From Aphis gossypii (taxonomy: Eukaryota > Arthropoda > Insecta > Hemiptera > Aphididae), in NCBI RefSeq assembly GCF_020184175.1, contig NC_065531.1:8825213-8889212 (forward strand): 64,000 nt of DNA. Direction: 5' to 3'. Made by a program: the position numbers and the translations under genes. Shown piece by piece: positions 12,641-25,910 of the stretch. The notes beneath the pieces were generated by a model. That model did no database searches, was not told where the DNA came from, and was given only the letters and a program-made list of their open reading frames with translations. Each line of letters begins with the position of its first letter. The stretch's first letter is position 1.

Positions 12641-14696
12641 CTGTATAATTGAATAATTATGTATGCGTGCGAAAGTGTGTCCGACGCCTGCTAGTGTCGG
12701 CAATAATGGCGTCCTGAGAAATATGGCTGTGCTAGCTACTATTAAAATTATTCTTCTCTATCAACGTTATAAGCAAAAAATACCACAACCACTACCACTG
12801 GCACTAAATTATGTATTTAATAACCAGCCCAATTCAATGTCACAAAGACTGAGTTTTACGGGAGAATAGTTTTAAAATTTTAACGATGTAAAACATTGTA
12901 TTTTGTATTTATCCATTGTTTTTTTTTTATATAAAAACTAAATATTCAATTTTTATCTTAGCCCTTGATAATTTCACTGACTTTTCATTTTTACGTACAC
13001 ACCATATTACGATGAAGTTTATAGCAACTAAAAGTGTCTTTATATACACAGAAGACAGCTTGAAATTTTACTAGATATAAAAATAATATTAAACAATAAA
13101 TATTGATGACTCAAAACAAAAGGATCATGACATTTGCGACAGTGATTTTTTCAGAGGACTACGTACGTTAAACGTTTGTTTATCAAGACACTCTTTTTAC
13201 CATTAATTTTATTGATGTTGATGTTTTCATATATTTTTGAATAAAAATTGTCTCTAATTGCTGGTTTATGGACGTATGTATATTTAGAATCAGAATTTAT
13301 TTATAAATTTGAAAGAAATAATAATTACAATATAAATATCTGATATGTATTTTTTGATAGATAAATTTTGTTAGGATGGTAAATATTTTGATATTGTTTT
13401 TTTTTTTTATAAAATTATATAATTAACTTGTATTCAATTTTAAAAAAAAAAATAGTAAAATGATTAAAAAGCATTGCTTGTTTTTCAAGATAGCAAGTTG
13501 TTTTCAATAATCAACAATTTGGAGACAACAGTTTACTTAAACTTTTTAACATCCTATAACTTCTAACTTGTGACATACATAACTTATGAACTTAATGGAA
13601 TAATACATTTACAACAAGTAGAACCAGAATTAGGAACATCAATAAAATGTATTAAAATGCATATACTATTAGAAAATAGGCAATCATCTAAATAGTATCA
13701 AGAAAAAACCAATTTCAACAAAATAAAACAATGAAGTATTGTGTGAATTTATAGTTTATTAGGTAGTTTATAGATACTTTTTAAAGTTTCATTACTTAAA
13801 ACATCGATATGTATACTTTTTAAGACAGTTTAATTATGATATTACTTTTTAAAACTACACAATTTTATAGGTTTTTTTCGTATGTAGTTGCTATGTTTTA
13901 TATATTATATAATCAGTTATATTTTGTATACGAAAATATTATCTTAAGATGTATTTGTAAAACATTATAATATCAACAATATTAAATCATAAAATTCACA
14001 TCATTAATGATTTTTAATATGAAAGGTTTCATTTTATGGTAAATATTCGTTACAAACTAGTAAAAAATAAAAACAAAATAATATTAGTTTAAATAAATAC
14101 ATATTAACGTATTTTATTTTATTTTATTTTTTATTTTTATTTTAAGTATTAGATCATAGTAAAACTTGCAAAAAACATAAAACATAATTTTTGTCAAAAA
14201 TATAAAATAAAAAATTTAACATAAAATTTGGTATTACGTAAATTTGTATAACTAACCATGTTTCTATTTATTTTACAATAAAAAACATACTGATAATTAC
14301 CATTATTTATCTAAAACAAATTTATACTTAAGTACTTTTATCAGTTAAAAGAAAATTAAATAAAAATTGGTCTGATTCTCCATAAACTACTTATTGTAAA
14401 TTTAGCTCTTGATATTTTTAACTAAAAACTAGATGAATTTATAATAAAGCAACTTCTCTCTCTTTTTTTAAAAAATCAATAAAAAATAAAAAATAAAATA
14501 AAATTTGAGGAACGAGTAGTATCATCATTGCAATAAGAAATAGAAAACAAATATTTTCTAAAACTATGAAATATCTATCTGATATAAAAGGCATACTATA
14601 TTAATACAATAAATATAGACATTTATTTTATGCCTTAATAATGCAAACAAAAAATATGTATTATCAAAATGAATTATAATTGCATTACTATATAAA
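12641..14696. other. AT-rich non-coding stretch
   Basis: A short less AT-rich patch lies at 12661-12870 (68-codon frame, no recognisable domain). The rest is A/T runs. If the retrotransposon relic that begins at 14697 was once full length, its endonuclease half should lie in 13.0-14.6 kb. I could not recognise it there. Confidence 0.45.
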
Positions 14697-16420
14697 AGTA
14701 CTAAATCATCAGTAGACATTAAAAATAAAAATACTATTCTAATTAATGATGAACTAGAAATTACTACTGAATTCAATTTATTTTTTAGTGAAACTTATAG
14801 TAGTATTTCAAATAAAATTAAAAGTGATATTAATGTTACAATATATTTTATTGAATGCTTTTCATGAGAAATTTGGTATTAATGGCTCAATTTTTTTGTT
14901 ACCGATGACTGAAAAAGAAAATATAAAAAATATAAAAGAAAATACGTCATTTTGGATAATAAGTGTTCAAATATAATTCTAAAATAAAAAAGCAAAATAT
15001 TATTTCACAACCTTTAACAGTTATATATAGTAAAACATTATTAATGAAAACTCATACTACAAAATTTAAAAATAACCTCAATTGTTTCGTTACTTAAATC
15101 CATTGATATTTCACTATGCATTATTTTTAGATTTATCAAGCTATCATTTTCCATTTTAAAGAGATTTTTAAAATATTTAGAAGAACGATTAGTTATTTTT
15201 TTGTATAAACATAACTTTTTTTAAATGAACAGTTTAGATACCAGAAAAATAAATCAAAAAAATATGTACAGTTATTAGTTTTAAATTTTATTCATTATAT
15301 TCTTGATAAAGGTAATAATCTTACAGGTTTATTTTTTGTTTAAAAAAAGTGTTAACTCTATTATCGCTATTAAAATACTAGAAGTGTGTGACGTTCGTGG
15401 TATTGCGTTAGACTTTAAAATAAAATGTAATTAGTCAGAATTGATCAATATATTAGTTAATTATCTAATAAATGTTAAATGTAAATTAATACCAGGAATA
15501 ATCTAAGATCCCTTCTTGTTTTTATTTGTATCAAAGATTTAATTAACTTGAAAATTGAAGAAAATGTCATAAGTTTTACTGATGGAACATTAATTTTAAT
15601 TGCACATAAAAATATGAAGTATATAACAGAGTTAATAAATATATAAATGATATAAAAACAAAGTTGCTAACAATATTCTTGAGTTAAATATTAAATATTA
15701 AAATATATTCGTTTACGTATAAATAAATCCAAAGTGTAAACAAAAATATCACAGTACACAACTTTCAGTGCACTACTAGCTTTTAAACTTGTGAATGCCA
15801 TACATTTGAAAATATTACAAAAATAAAATACTAGATAATATAATTGTTAATTAAAACTCTAAATATTACGTTTACACTATACAACTCAATTAGCATTTTA
15901 TTTTATAAATTACAAATACTAAAAAAAAATTAGGATTATTTATTTTGCATTTATTGTCGAATCTGTATTTACCTATATGTAATATTAGATGTTTGGGGAG
16001 TGTACACATAGTAGAGTGACACATAAGTCGCATTTATATTCGTTCAATATTAAAATTAATAATTTGTGAAGAATAATTTTAGAAAAACCTTAACTACTTG
16101 TTGATAATAAAATTGCATTTTAATATTTTATAGTATACCTATGTCCTATCAAAATTATAGCTGTATTAAATTTGATCATTGTTATAATACTAGGAGTAAT
16201 ACAAATTCTAATATTATATCTACATCATGTACTTCTACATTTGGTCAGCATAGATTAATATTAATATGTACACGAAGTTATTTAAAAATATGGAAATTGG
16301 TGTAAAAAGTTAAAATGTTTAAAATATTTTATAATACACTTATTTATCACGAGATATATTTAATGGAAAGATTCTGTTTATTTTCTGTTTATTTTTAAAT
16401 TGTAATGTTAAAATTAATTT
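14697..16420 (+). pseudogene. Decayed non-LTR retrotransposon (reverse transcriptase ORF relic)
   Basis: Landmarks of a non-LTR reverse-transcriptase polyprotein appear in the family's order on the plus strand, separated by stops and frame changes. The linker FNLFFSET (14772-14795) is followed by SIFLLPMTEKENIKNIKE (from 14887). Next is LEVCDVRGIALDFK (15378-15419), which parallels the usual GIRG.AL.WF.SYL block. Near 15492-15545 is a damaged PQG..LGPLLFL..I.DLI block. FTDGTLILI (15575-15601) sits where FADDT.IL belongs, so the catalytic YADD/FADD is destroyed (second Asp is Gly). An LN.K..KYI.F-like block follows near 15685, LDVWGVYT at 15985-16008, and CYNTRSN...FGQ (16180-16250), which parallels the C-terminal H.YNTR...FGQ signature. 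The order of blocks makes coincidence unlikely. The likely clade is CR1/Jockey-like, which I cannot settle. No endonuclease domain, poly(A) tail or target duplication was seen. The antisense 70-codon frame at 14564-14776 is a shadow. Confidence 0.75.
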
Positions 16421-16680
16421 CTTTTATCTTGCTGTTATAATTAATATTATATTTATTTATTTTGTCAACAATATTATTTTATATTGTTTCACATAGCTTT
16501 TATTATAATTTAATGTATTCGAATTCTTTCTCTGCTTGACATAAATATAGCTTTTAAAAAAATAATCAAAACATCATAGTACTTATGTATTTATTTGTGT
16601 TTTAAATTTTTTCATTAAGTTATAACTCTTATTATTTCTATGAATTTGATATTAATAAAACTGTATATCTATATATTTGT
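16421..16680. other. AT-rich stretch after the retrotransposon relic
   Basis: Probably includes the relic's 3' untranslated end, but no terminal repeat or poly(A) marks a boundary. Nothing else seen. Confidence 0.35.
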
Positions 16681-17160
16681 TCATTCTGATGTATATTTTG
16701 GTGTGTTATGAAAATGCATGTGAATTCCTTGGTAATTAATGAAATATTTATACATTTTTTTTTTTTTTGTGTATATTGCATAGCAGAAGGGAAGGCTCGT
16801 CATTTGTGGAAGGTGTAGCTTGGGATTGTGGTCATACATAACGTGTGTATGGGGAAAGAGTAAAAGTGTATTAGACACGTCCGTCGCCTGACTAGGAGCA
16901 GTTGAGTGAAAAAAGGGCAATTTTTTTCATAATGCGTGCCACCTATTTTTTATAGGTTTTCAAAAGAAAAAAAGTACCCTTGCCCCGTTACTATGGTTAC
17001 GCATTAACGTTATTATTCCTAATTATGGTTGTAGACGTTCGGAACGATTACACAGTCGATTGACGATGAAATATTATCATAGGTATACCAATTTAGAGCA
17101 ACTAACTAATGACAGTGTATTAACAATTTGTCAGTACACACTGTCTGCTGCTGTGGCGTT
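16681..17160. promoter_or_regulatory. Less AT-rich island with X-box-like motif
   Basis: Composition is more balanced than the flanks. It includes GTTACTATGGTTAC at 16987-17000, which fits the RFX X-box consensus (GTNRCC-ATRGYAAC type) at 12 of 14 positions when purine/pyrimidine degeneracy is allowed. A 79-codon minus frame (16681-16920) covers part of the island but is interrupted by a T-run and shows no domain. A regulatory role is inference. Confidence 0.25.
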
Positions 17161-17651
17161 TTGTAGACACCTAATATTACGATTATAATAATATATAACT
17201 ATTAACTTTACCTCTTTACCAAATTATTATTATTATTATTTAAATATAACCAATTTTGAGAAAGTATTTGGAATAAAATTTATATAAGTGTAATTTTAGT
17301 AATCCGTGGTCGATCAAAAAACTGTTTTGCTGCTTAGAACTATTATATTTATCACTTCGTTCAGAATCTAATAATGGATCTCAATATAAAACATAATAGA
17401 TAAGTAGACAAACATATAGATATACAGATAGGAAATTATTTTTTTTATCATAAAACCGTTAATGTTTCGTTAAACTTTTGTTTTTTTTTTTAAACTTCAT
17501 TTTCATATAATTCAGTCATTACACGATTTTCACCAGATTGTATTGTGTTATATTAATATTTTTTAATCTAGGGAATCTAGTGATACATTCTTTCCATCGT
17601 AAATATACCACAGAATTCAATTGATTTGTCAAATATTTCTTTAATCCTGAG

Positions 17652-17679
<28 letters not shown>
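17652..17679. repeat. (TTA)n microsatellite
   Basis: About nine TTA units followed by a short AT run. Confidence 0.95.
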
Positions 17680-17684
<5 letters not shown>

Positions 17685-20600
17685 TACTATATTCGTTTGG
17701 TTTTCTTATGCTTACAACTGTAACTTTTAAGTCTACTGCAATGCGACAAGTTCATCGAAAGGTATACAGTTATAAGTTATAACGAAACATCGTAGTCTTA
17801 AGACGATACTATTGCACGCGCAAATATATTTCAACGAATTGTTTTTGATCTAACGGGATAGGTATGCAATATACATTTAAAAGCTATTTTACATTTTTAT
17901 TATAGCAGTATTTCGAAAAAACGTTATATGTATATTTTTTTCAATAACCATGCATATTATAATATTTTATATTTTGATATTACATCATGTTATGGCGAAG
18001 GGTTAGCAAACACTATTACCAATATAGGTAACTATAATGTAGACATTTATTATATATAACAATAGATAAACAAAATAGGTACACACATTTTGGGCTAACA
18101 ATATTTCCAATAACTTTACCCAACTAATTTGTACTATAATAATATATTCATTGTTCACGTATACCTCATAAAATATAAGAAAATATTGTATTAACTATAA
18201 TTACTATCTGATGATTAATATTTGAAATTAAAATTATATATTATTTCGTTTAAAATATGTTGGTATGAAAAACAAAAAAAAAAGATATGATATATTTATA
18301 ATATAATATCATAATAGGATATAGAATTTAAAAAAAATCAGTTTTGATTTTGGACAATGATTTTTTTTTTTATTGGTTTAAAACTAATTGTTTAAATAGT
18401 AAATACTAAAATATTAATAAAAACTAGAAGATTACAACGGATTATAAGACCCTTATGGGTGTTAGTAAATAATAAATAAATAAAACTATTTCCCGATATT
18501 GTGTTTTTTTTTTTTTAATATCAAGCAGGAAAATTCAAACTTTTTCCTCACTAAATTTGTTTATAGTTTTTTTTAACTGCTAGAATAATATGTTTAAACA
18601 TTATTCAAAAACAAAGTTTTAGACATGAAACTATATAACCCATCTAATTTATTAATAAACTAAACCATACTAATTTATTGTTTATTAATAATGTTAGTTT
18701 CTTGTACTAAATATTTTGATTGGATTTATTATAATTACAAATTGTGTTTCATAATGTGTGCAGCTAAATACCTTTCAGAAACATAAATTTTAGAGTTGTT
18801 TAATAGTAAAGGTTAGACATTTGTTATTTTATGAGTTTTGTGATGTGAATATAGAAGTTTCCAATTTCCCCTTGGCAAAAAGGAATTTTAGTTTGAACTA
18901 ATAACTTATTGTTAACCAGCTGTTTGCATATTCATAATTTATTAACATTTATTTTAAGTTTTATCATATATATATGGTAGAAAAATGTCATGACATACAT
19001 TATCGTCAATTTTAAAGTAAAATTAGTATTATTTATTACTTCATAGAAACATAAAACAAATCAGTAAAATTTAAATTTTTATAGAAATGTTATCATAATA
19101 CTATACAATTTATATTTTATACTTAAAATTATCTAATGCATTTTATTTTGTATCTAACGTCACCCTTTAGAAATATTAAATACCTAATTCAGAAAAACTA
19201 AAAAAAAAATTGAAAAATTGAAAAAATGGAGTAATGTAAATTTTCTATGACATTTTTTGTTGGGTTTATTAATGATAATAATTTTTTTTAAATATCTATT
19301 ACAATTATTGTTTTGTATATAATTAATGACTGTATTATTGTATTATAATATATTCAGTATGGGTATTAAGTAAAATTATTGATTGAGAATATTGAACAAA
19401 GTATAATGATGTTTTCTGTTTATCCAGTTTTTTAACTAATACAAATGAACGATATAATATATAATATGTATTTACAATATAACTTTAATAATATAAATGT
19501 ATTTATCAAGTCAACCTCAATCTGTTATTTTTTTCATGAAGTCATAATTACAATATTTTATTCGTTTTTATTCATTTATTTATACTTTATTTGTAATTAA
19601 ATTTTACACATTTTTGTACTTAATTTGCATTTTATTTGCAATGGTTTTTTCACTTGTATAATTGTCGGTTACCTTCTATATTATCTTTTGATTCTTAAAT
19701 GTCAACTTGCATTTATAGTTTTATAACCGAAATCAAATGTACAGAAGCATACAACAGTTACACTGTAGCATGTAACTAAGTAGTTAAGTTACGTAAGTTT
19801 ATGATAATATATTGATTTGTATTACCATTGCATATAGTACTTTACATAATTAAATAATAGTATGTTTTATGTTGTGAAAAAGAAAAACACAACTTTGTTT
19901 GGAAGAGAAAAAAATTTAAAGCAAAAACCTAAAATATTTTACTCTTACTTAGACCTTCTGACATAACGTAATTATTATATAACGTCAACCCACGTCTATA
20001 GACGTAATAATATAAAATATATTTCAAATAAATTCCTGAAGCCTGAAGCTGTTTAATAATAATAATATACTCGTATTTATTTGTCAGAATACACAAACAA
20101 AAAGTTTCAACATCCATAACTGAGCTTACAACTGCCTTGCTTAATAAGAATTTTCCAAAATCGAATTACAATTATATGGTGCTATGTGGTATATGAAACA
20201 AACATATCAAAAGTTATTAATTTTAGTGTGGACAAGTGTAAAAAAAAAAGATAAAATAATATTTAGCTTCATATCGTACTGTCGTCCATCATCAACCATG
20301 GAAATATTAATTAACAAACAAAATTATTTTGATTAATTATAATATAGTCGGTATTCTAAACTGGACGGTTCTGATGACAAGCACACAATTATTAATGGTA
20401 TCTAGAAAATGGATTTGGTGATCTGCAATTGGTTTTCTGAAGCAAAAATGAGATATATCTCATTGTATTCACAAAACGTCGTATAAAACTGAGTGTTTTG
20501 TTTGATCCTATCTCGTTTGCAAGTGACAGAAAACCAATAAAATAATTAATTAAACTGAAGTTAAGTTTATATGATTCGGATCCCTTGTGTGGTGCGAACA

Positions 20601-21440
20601 AATGAATACACGACACACATATTACATATTCATAGATTACTTTTAAAAGATATAATACTGACCGTTAAGTACATATTATATATAGACTTAAAATCATAAC
20701 AGATAAATATTTTCAATAATATATTAAATCTTGAGATTAATATTATAACAAACGTCAAACGTATACTCACTTCGTATAGATTCAGTGTAATATCAAATTA
20801 TTATTTATTATGAATATTTTAATACATATATTTAACGTTATAAATTGGTTTCTGAAAATAATAACATAGAATAATACAATGTCGGGCGATCTCGAGAAAT
20901 CTGATTCCACTGGACTTGTAAGTGATCCGATTATATAGATATAAAATATTATGTACTAGTAGCTAATAGAAATGTAGAAATGGTATGGCGCTATGCTATG
21001 ATTAACAATAGAAACTTTATAGTGTTCACTTAATTTTTATAATATAGATAACATATATGTTATGATATTATTTATTTTTAACTTGAATGATAACATTTTG
21101 ATTCGTTATGCTTTGAATTCTGTCCAATTGTACCATACCGACATGATTTTAATCAATTTCTAATTGTCATTTAACTTTTGTTGTATATATGTATATCGCA
21201 TATACGCATAGTGAAATCACCCGTTTCACAAACTGCATTTCAAGATACTGAAATTCGTTCAGATTGTACATTTTGTGTAATTATTATAAGTCGTTATTTA
21301 ACAATAAATTATCTTATATTTTATTTTTAACAAATTATACGTATTAAATAAATGAAATTGATAATAAGAAATAATAATTAATGCTGATAATAAAAAAAAA
21401 TTAAGTTATAAACTATACATTTTTCTATTTTATCTTGTAT

Positions 21441-21449
21441 TTTTGTAAG
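21441..21449. repeat. Target-site duplication, left copy (TTTTGTAAG)
   Basis: Nine bases identical to 22115-22123, immediately outside the foldback element. Nine-base duplications are typical of Mutator-like insertions. Confidence 0.85.
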
Positions 21450-22114
21450 GGCTGTAACACGATTGCGCCCAGCTTACCTATTTCCATTCAAAAAACGCAT
21501 TACGATTGCGCTCGACCAATTAGCAATATTGCGCCCGTCTAACCTTTTTTACCTGTATAAAACGCAACACGATTGCGCTCTAATATATAAATGTTTGTCC
21601 CGTATATGTATATGTTAAATGTATATAAATAATATATTCTAACAATTTTCTAGTACACTATTTAAAAATACAGCCGGACTTGGTTTTCCTTGGACTTGAT
21701 TTCCCTGTATGTACAACCGAGTAATCGAGATAATGTTTTATTGTTAATTTACCTTATTATCCAAATATCCAAATATTTTGACAAAATTGTAATTTGTATT
21801 AGTATTGTTATTAAAAAAAAAAAAAATGTAACTCAAAATTTTTAACCAAGCCAACAATTTAATTTTGTTGTCAGTCCTAAGCCCTAAATAACAAATGTCT
21901 ATTAACTAAGTCCGATTGTATTTTTAAATAGTGTATTGGAAAATTTTTTCAAATTTTTCAAATATATAATATATATTAATATTAGAGCGCCATCGTGTTG
22001 CGTTTATGCAGGTAAAAAAGGTAAGATGGGCGCGATAGTGCTAATTGGCCGAGCGCAATCGTATTGCGTTTTTTGAATGGAAAAAGGTAAGCTGGACGCA
22101 ATCGTGGTTCACCG
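21450..22114. mobile_element. Foldback (long-TIR) non-autonomous element, Mutator-like
   Basis: A 665-bp element with long imperfect inverted arms: left about 21450-21685, right about 21906-22114. Arm landmarks on the left are ACACGATTGCG, CAGCTTACC, CATTCAAAAAACGCA, TACGATTGCGCTCG, CCAATTAGCA and ACGCAACACGATTGCGCTCTAATAT. Deeper in are CACTATTTAAAAATACA and CGGACTT. All recur as complements on the right in mirrored order. Within each arm the word (ACG)ATTGCGC is repeated about four times in two loosely duplicated ~70-bp blocks, suggesting subterminal transposase-binding repeats. A perfect 9-bp duplication (TTTTGTAAG) flanks the element, as expected of Mutator-like elements. The ~220-bp loop has no coding frame, so transposition would need an enzyme from elsewhere. 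The arms differ by several substitutions and small indels, so the insertion is not recent. Confidence 0.85.
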
Positions 22115-22123
22115 TTTTGTAAG
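22115..22123. repeat. Target-site duplication, right copy (TTTTGTAAG)
   Basis: Identical to 21441-21449 and immediately outside the right arm. Confidence 0.85.
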
Positions 22124-22139
22124 ACGATTGATTATGACA

Positions 22140-22170
22140 ATTATTATTATTATTATTATTATTATTATTT
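22140..22170. repeat. (ATT)n microsatellite
   Basis: About ten ATT units just downstream of the foldback element's right duplication. Confidence 0.95.
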
Positions 22171-25100
22171 TGTATAATCAAATATTTTTTGGATATTTTA
22201 TTTTAAGATACACACCTACTTGATTGATAAGCTGTTTTCGCCTTATAAATAAAAGAAAATTATTATCTTTCTGATTTTTTTTAATCAATTTTACATTTTT
22301 ATCAACTCAAGAAATAGTGACAAATTAAGTTACTATAACATAATTTAAGTAACTCATAATTTGTTCTAAATTGATGCAATTCTTTTTATTCTTATTTCAC
22401 GATCATACAAATTATGTTTAGTGAATCTGATTCAACGAATTGATTAATTTCAAAACTATCTATTTTTTTGGTTTCCTTTTAAAAAATAAACTTAAGTTGT
22501 GATAAAAATAATAATTTTATTGTATAATTACCTTGATACTTTTCTCTGAAACTATAATTTTTCCATCTTTTAACCTTGAACGATTATGATGAATATGTAT
22601 TTTTTTTACTTAAATCACATAATTGAAAAATATTTTTATTCTTTTCAGCAATCTTTTATAAAGCAAATTAAATTTGACTTTACAAATTCTTCAACTGAAA
22701 TCAATTATTTCGAGAAATAAAACTATAACGAACAAAATAAATAATATATATTATAATTTTATTGTGTGAGTATTTAAGCATAGGTTGTAAGTAAATATAT
22801 AACACTAATAAAAAAATAAAAAGTATAATTTATAATATAACATAATTTATTGTTCAATAAAATTATAATAATTACACATGATGTGCAATATAGATATTAT
22901 CCATTTCATGAAATGAATGTCCATATAATGTATTTTCGTCAACTGGACATGCAAGGTTAGGTTAGGTATACATGAAATGGATGATTTCATTAAATGTATG
23001 TGACATATACATATAACATAATCGTTATTTTCAAGAAAGAAAAAATGTAAAACTTATAATTAAGCATTTAAGCTACACAGTACAAATTATATTAAAACAC
23101 AATGATAACACACAATCTTATTATGATGAAGTACATACTACATATCGTTAAATCGCAAATAATGATTTCAGATATTATGAATTTCAATAGAATATGTATT
23201 TTATTACTAAACACGAATAAAGATATTTTGAAAAAATATATTTTGTAAAAATATAATTTGAATTCTTAAATTTATTTTCAGACAAAAATTCAAAAAATTT
23301 TATTTGCTGGTTAATTAAAGGAATGTTAAAAATTAATGTTTTGTTCAAAAATATTAATTTATTTTTAAATATTTTATTTTTTGCCAGTCACGTAATATAC
23401 TAAAAATTGCAAAAGCTTATTTTTCATAGTTTTCTGATACAATTAACCATTTAAAAATGTTTGAATGTAATTGAAAAAAAAACCGTTATTTATAGTTTTA
23501 AAATATATAAAACTGTTTACAGTGTGTTATCTTTAATTTTGTTATAAGAGAAGTTTTAACAATATTAATTTAGTGAAAAAATAAAAAAGCGTTATAAAAA
23601 AGTTATTTTAAACTTGTTAATTATGTGTTATCAAATATTCTTCAAAAAGTTCACAGGCTTTTGATGACTTTGAGATTTTAAAGAGCATCATTTTAAAATG
23701 TTTTCTTGTAGTTGAAATCCAAAATTTTAATTATATTAAGTACATGCATATTGATATTTATATTCGCACTTTTAAAATAATCAAACTGTAATAATATTAT
23801 GATAAAGGTTTGTATATTATTTACAATTTAATATTCACTATTAATTTACACTTATACGACTACAGAGCATTGTTGTATTTAAAATTTAAATTATATAATA
23901 AACACACGTAAAAAAACAATCATTAATTTTATAATTTGATAATAAAAACGATACTTTTAGAATTCACTGTTCGCATGAGTTTGTTCTCAAAATATATTTA
24001 TGAACATAGTTATGTAGTTGTAATATTGTATCCAATGAAATAAAATTTATTTTTTTATTTTTTTCTAGAGAGCTTGGGAAATGTTGTTTAACTACAATGC
24101 CTGATTTGGTTTTATAACGTCACATTAAACAGTTTTTAAAAAAATGAATAAATGAACTTACTTATTGTGGTAATAAAAAAACGTAAGTTTTACGGCTCAC
24201 TGATGAAAATGAATACATTAAAAAAAGACAAGGAAATTTTTTTTCGTTATATGGCACTCTTGAAAATAAAATCGGTTTAGAATCATTGAATGTCAGTCGT
24301 GAAAACTAAAAACCATGTTCGTCAAACTAACAATCAAAATATATTTTTTTTAATGAGCAGAAAATATTAAATTACTCACGGTTTTTCAAGGCTATCGTTT
24401 TATAGTATTAAAAAACAACCCTTCACAAAGTTCGGGACCTATATACACTTTTAAATTGACATGTTTATTATTATACTGGAAAGGTTTATAACGGTATAAT
24501 AATATGTTTACGTGTACATACGTTAACATTAAAATTAAAATGTACGAAAAAAATGTATTTTTTATTAGGTTTAAAATTCTATTAAACCGCAGTACGCATA
24601 ACTAAAAGAAAAAAATAATTTACATCAGTTTCGAAAATTAAACGCAATATTTATGAAAAAAAAAAAGTAAAAAGGCAATACCTATAATAATAATATAATA
24701 TCAGTGAGCTCCGTGTTATGTAAAATGGTCACGTATGCTGACTCATCGGTATTATATCGAATAACAATAATTATTTGTATTATTTTGTATTTTTTTTATC
24801 GGATACCTTTATGAACAAAAAAAAAAAAAAAACTCTTTTAGTTCCATTAATGGTTTTTATTTATACAAAATTTAGTTTCATTTTCAAATATTTTATTCTT
24901 TTTTCGTACAATAAATAATATAATGTTGACGATTTAGCGTTACAATAATATTATCATTATTGCGGTATATGCGCATACAAAAACAAAACGCATTATGTCA
25001 AAATAAGTACCGATGATATCACGCCTACCCATTGCCCCAATTTCATCGTTAATACACAATATCGAGGTATTTACGTTTATTTTGATTAAAAGCCCAGTGC

Positions 25101-25874
25101 GGTTATGTTATTCCACTGAAACCCAGTGTAGGTTAGGTTATTATTTTTAATTTCGTTGTGGTTTTATTTTTGAAATGTATATTATTATTTAGGTACCTAA
25201 TATTATCATTTATGTGTAACCGTACAATATGTTTCAATATTATTTTATTCATGAAGTTGACACACGGAGGAAAATCGTAAAGAATACAAGTATCCATAAG
25301 CGGAACTTTTTTCCGAAATAAGCGACAGTGTATAAAAATCTATTTTTTAAACATATTTTTTTTCTCTATAATCATTTTATCAATTACGATCAGTAAACAG
25401 TTTATCGTAAAATTGATTGACGCTAAAAAAAGTATAAAAAGAAACAAAGAAAAATATCCATCTAACCGTGTATTATACGTATATAATATAGTATGTATGT
25501 ATTTATCGTGAAAACGTGTCAAACAACAACAATCCCGATTCAAGAGGGTTTAACACGTACCACGACTACATATTATTATAGCCACGATTTGAGACATACG
25601 CCTACGAATACTCTCGAACGGAACGTGATTTTACGCGATTATATTCCTTGTAGACGGACTTTACAATATAATAACACGTATAGGTCGCTTTAATACATAA
25701 TATACATAATACCGAATAACATACAGAGGAAACGTTGTTTCAATTATTTTGTGGTGGTAGAGAAAGGACCAATATTTTAAAATGCTTTTAAATAATACGA
25801 TAAAATCAATTATTTCTCTTTGATCGGAAAACCATTGTTCCAATTATTACATAACAGATTAAATAACAAAGATA

Positions 25875-25876
<2 letters not shown>
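22171..25876. other. AT-rich non-coding stretch
   Basis: Contains a small inverted pair ATCCATTTCATG / CATGAAATGGAT around 22900-22985 that encloses GGTTAGGTTAGG. A loose direct repeat, CCCAGTG...GGTTA.GTTATT, occurs at about 25093 and 25123. The less AT-rich patch 25490-25700 carries a 66-codon plus frame (25493-25693) with no recognisable domain. No gene is supported. Confidence 0.45.

Positions 25877-25910
<34 letters not shown>
25877..25910. repeat. (TTA)n microsatellite
   Basis: About eleven TTA units. Confidence 0.95.

Larger units (their letters stand above)
17161..21449. other. AT-rich non-coding stretch
   Basis: Holds a (TTA)n microsatellite at 17652-17679 and many A/T runs. Two minus-strand frames, 62 codons at 19929-20117 and 74 codons at 20392-20616, lack recognisable motifs. 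A short palindrome ACGTCTATAGACGT lies near 19991-20004. The CTTCGTTCAGAATC word near 17355 is also found in repeat family A, but too little flanks it to call a copy. No gene is supported. Confidence 0.45.

Noticed and set aside
14564..14776. 70-codon minus-strand frame
   Set aside because: Antisense to the start of the retrotransposon relic, with AT-driven composition.
17340..17375. Possible fragment of repeat family A (CTTCGTTCAGAATC)
   Set aside because: Only about 14 bases match and the flanks diverge at once.
22954..22966. GGTTAGGTTAGG, resembling the insect telomere repeat
   Set aside because: Only two units, and a similar doublet occurs near 25131. Too short to call an interstitial telomere tract.
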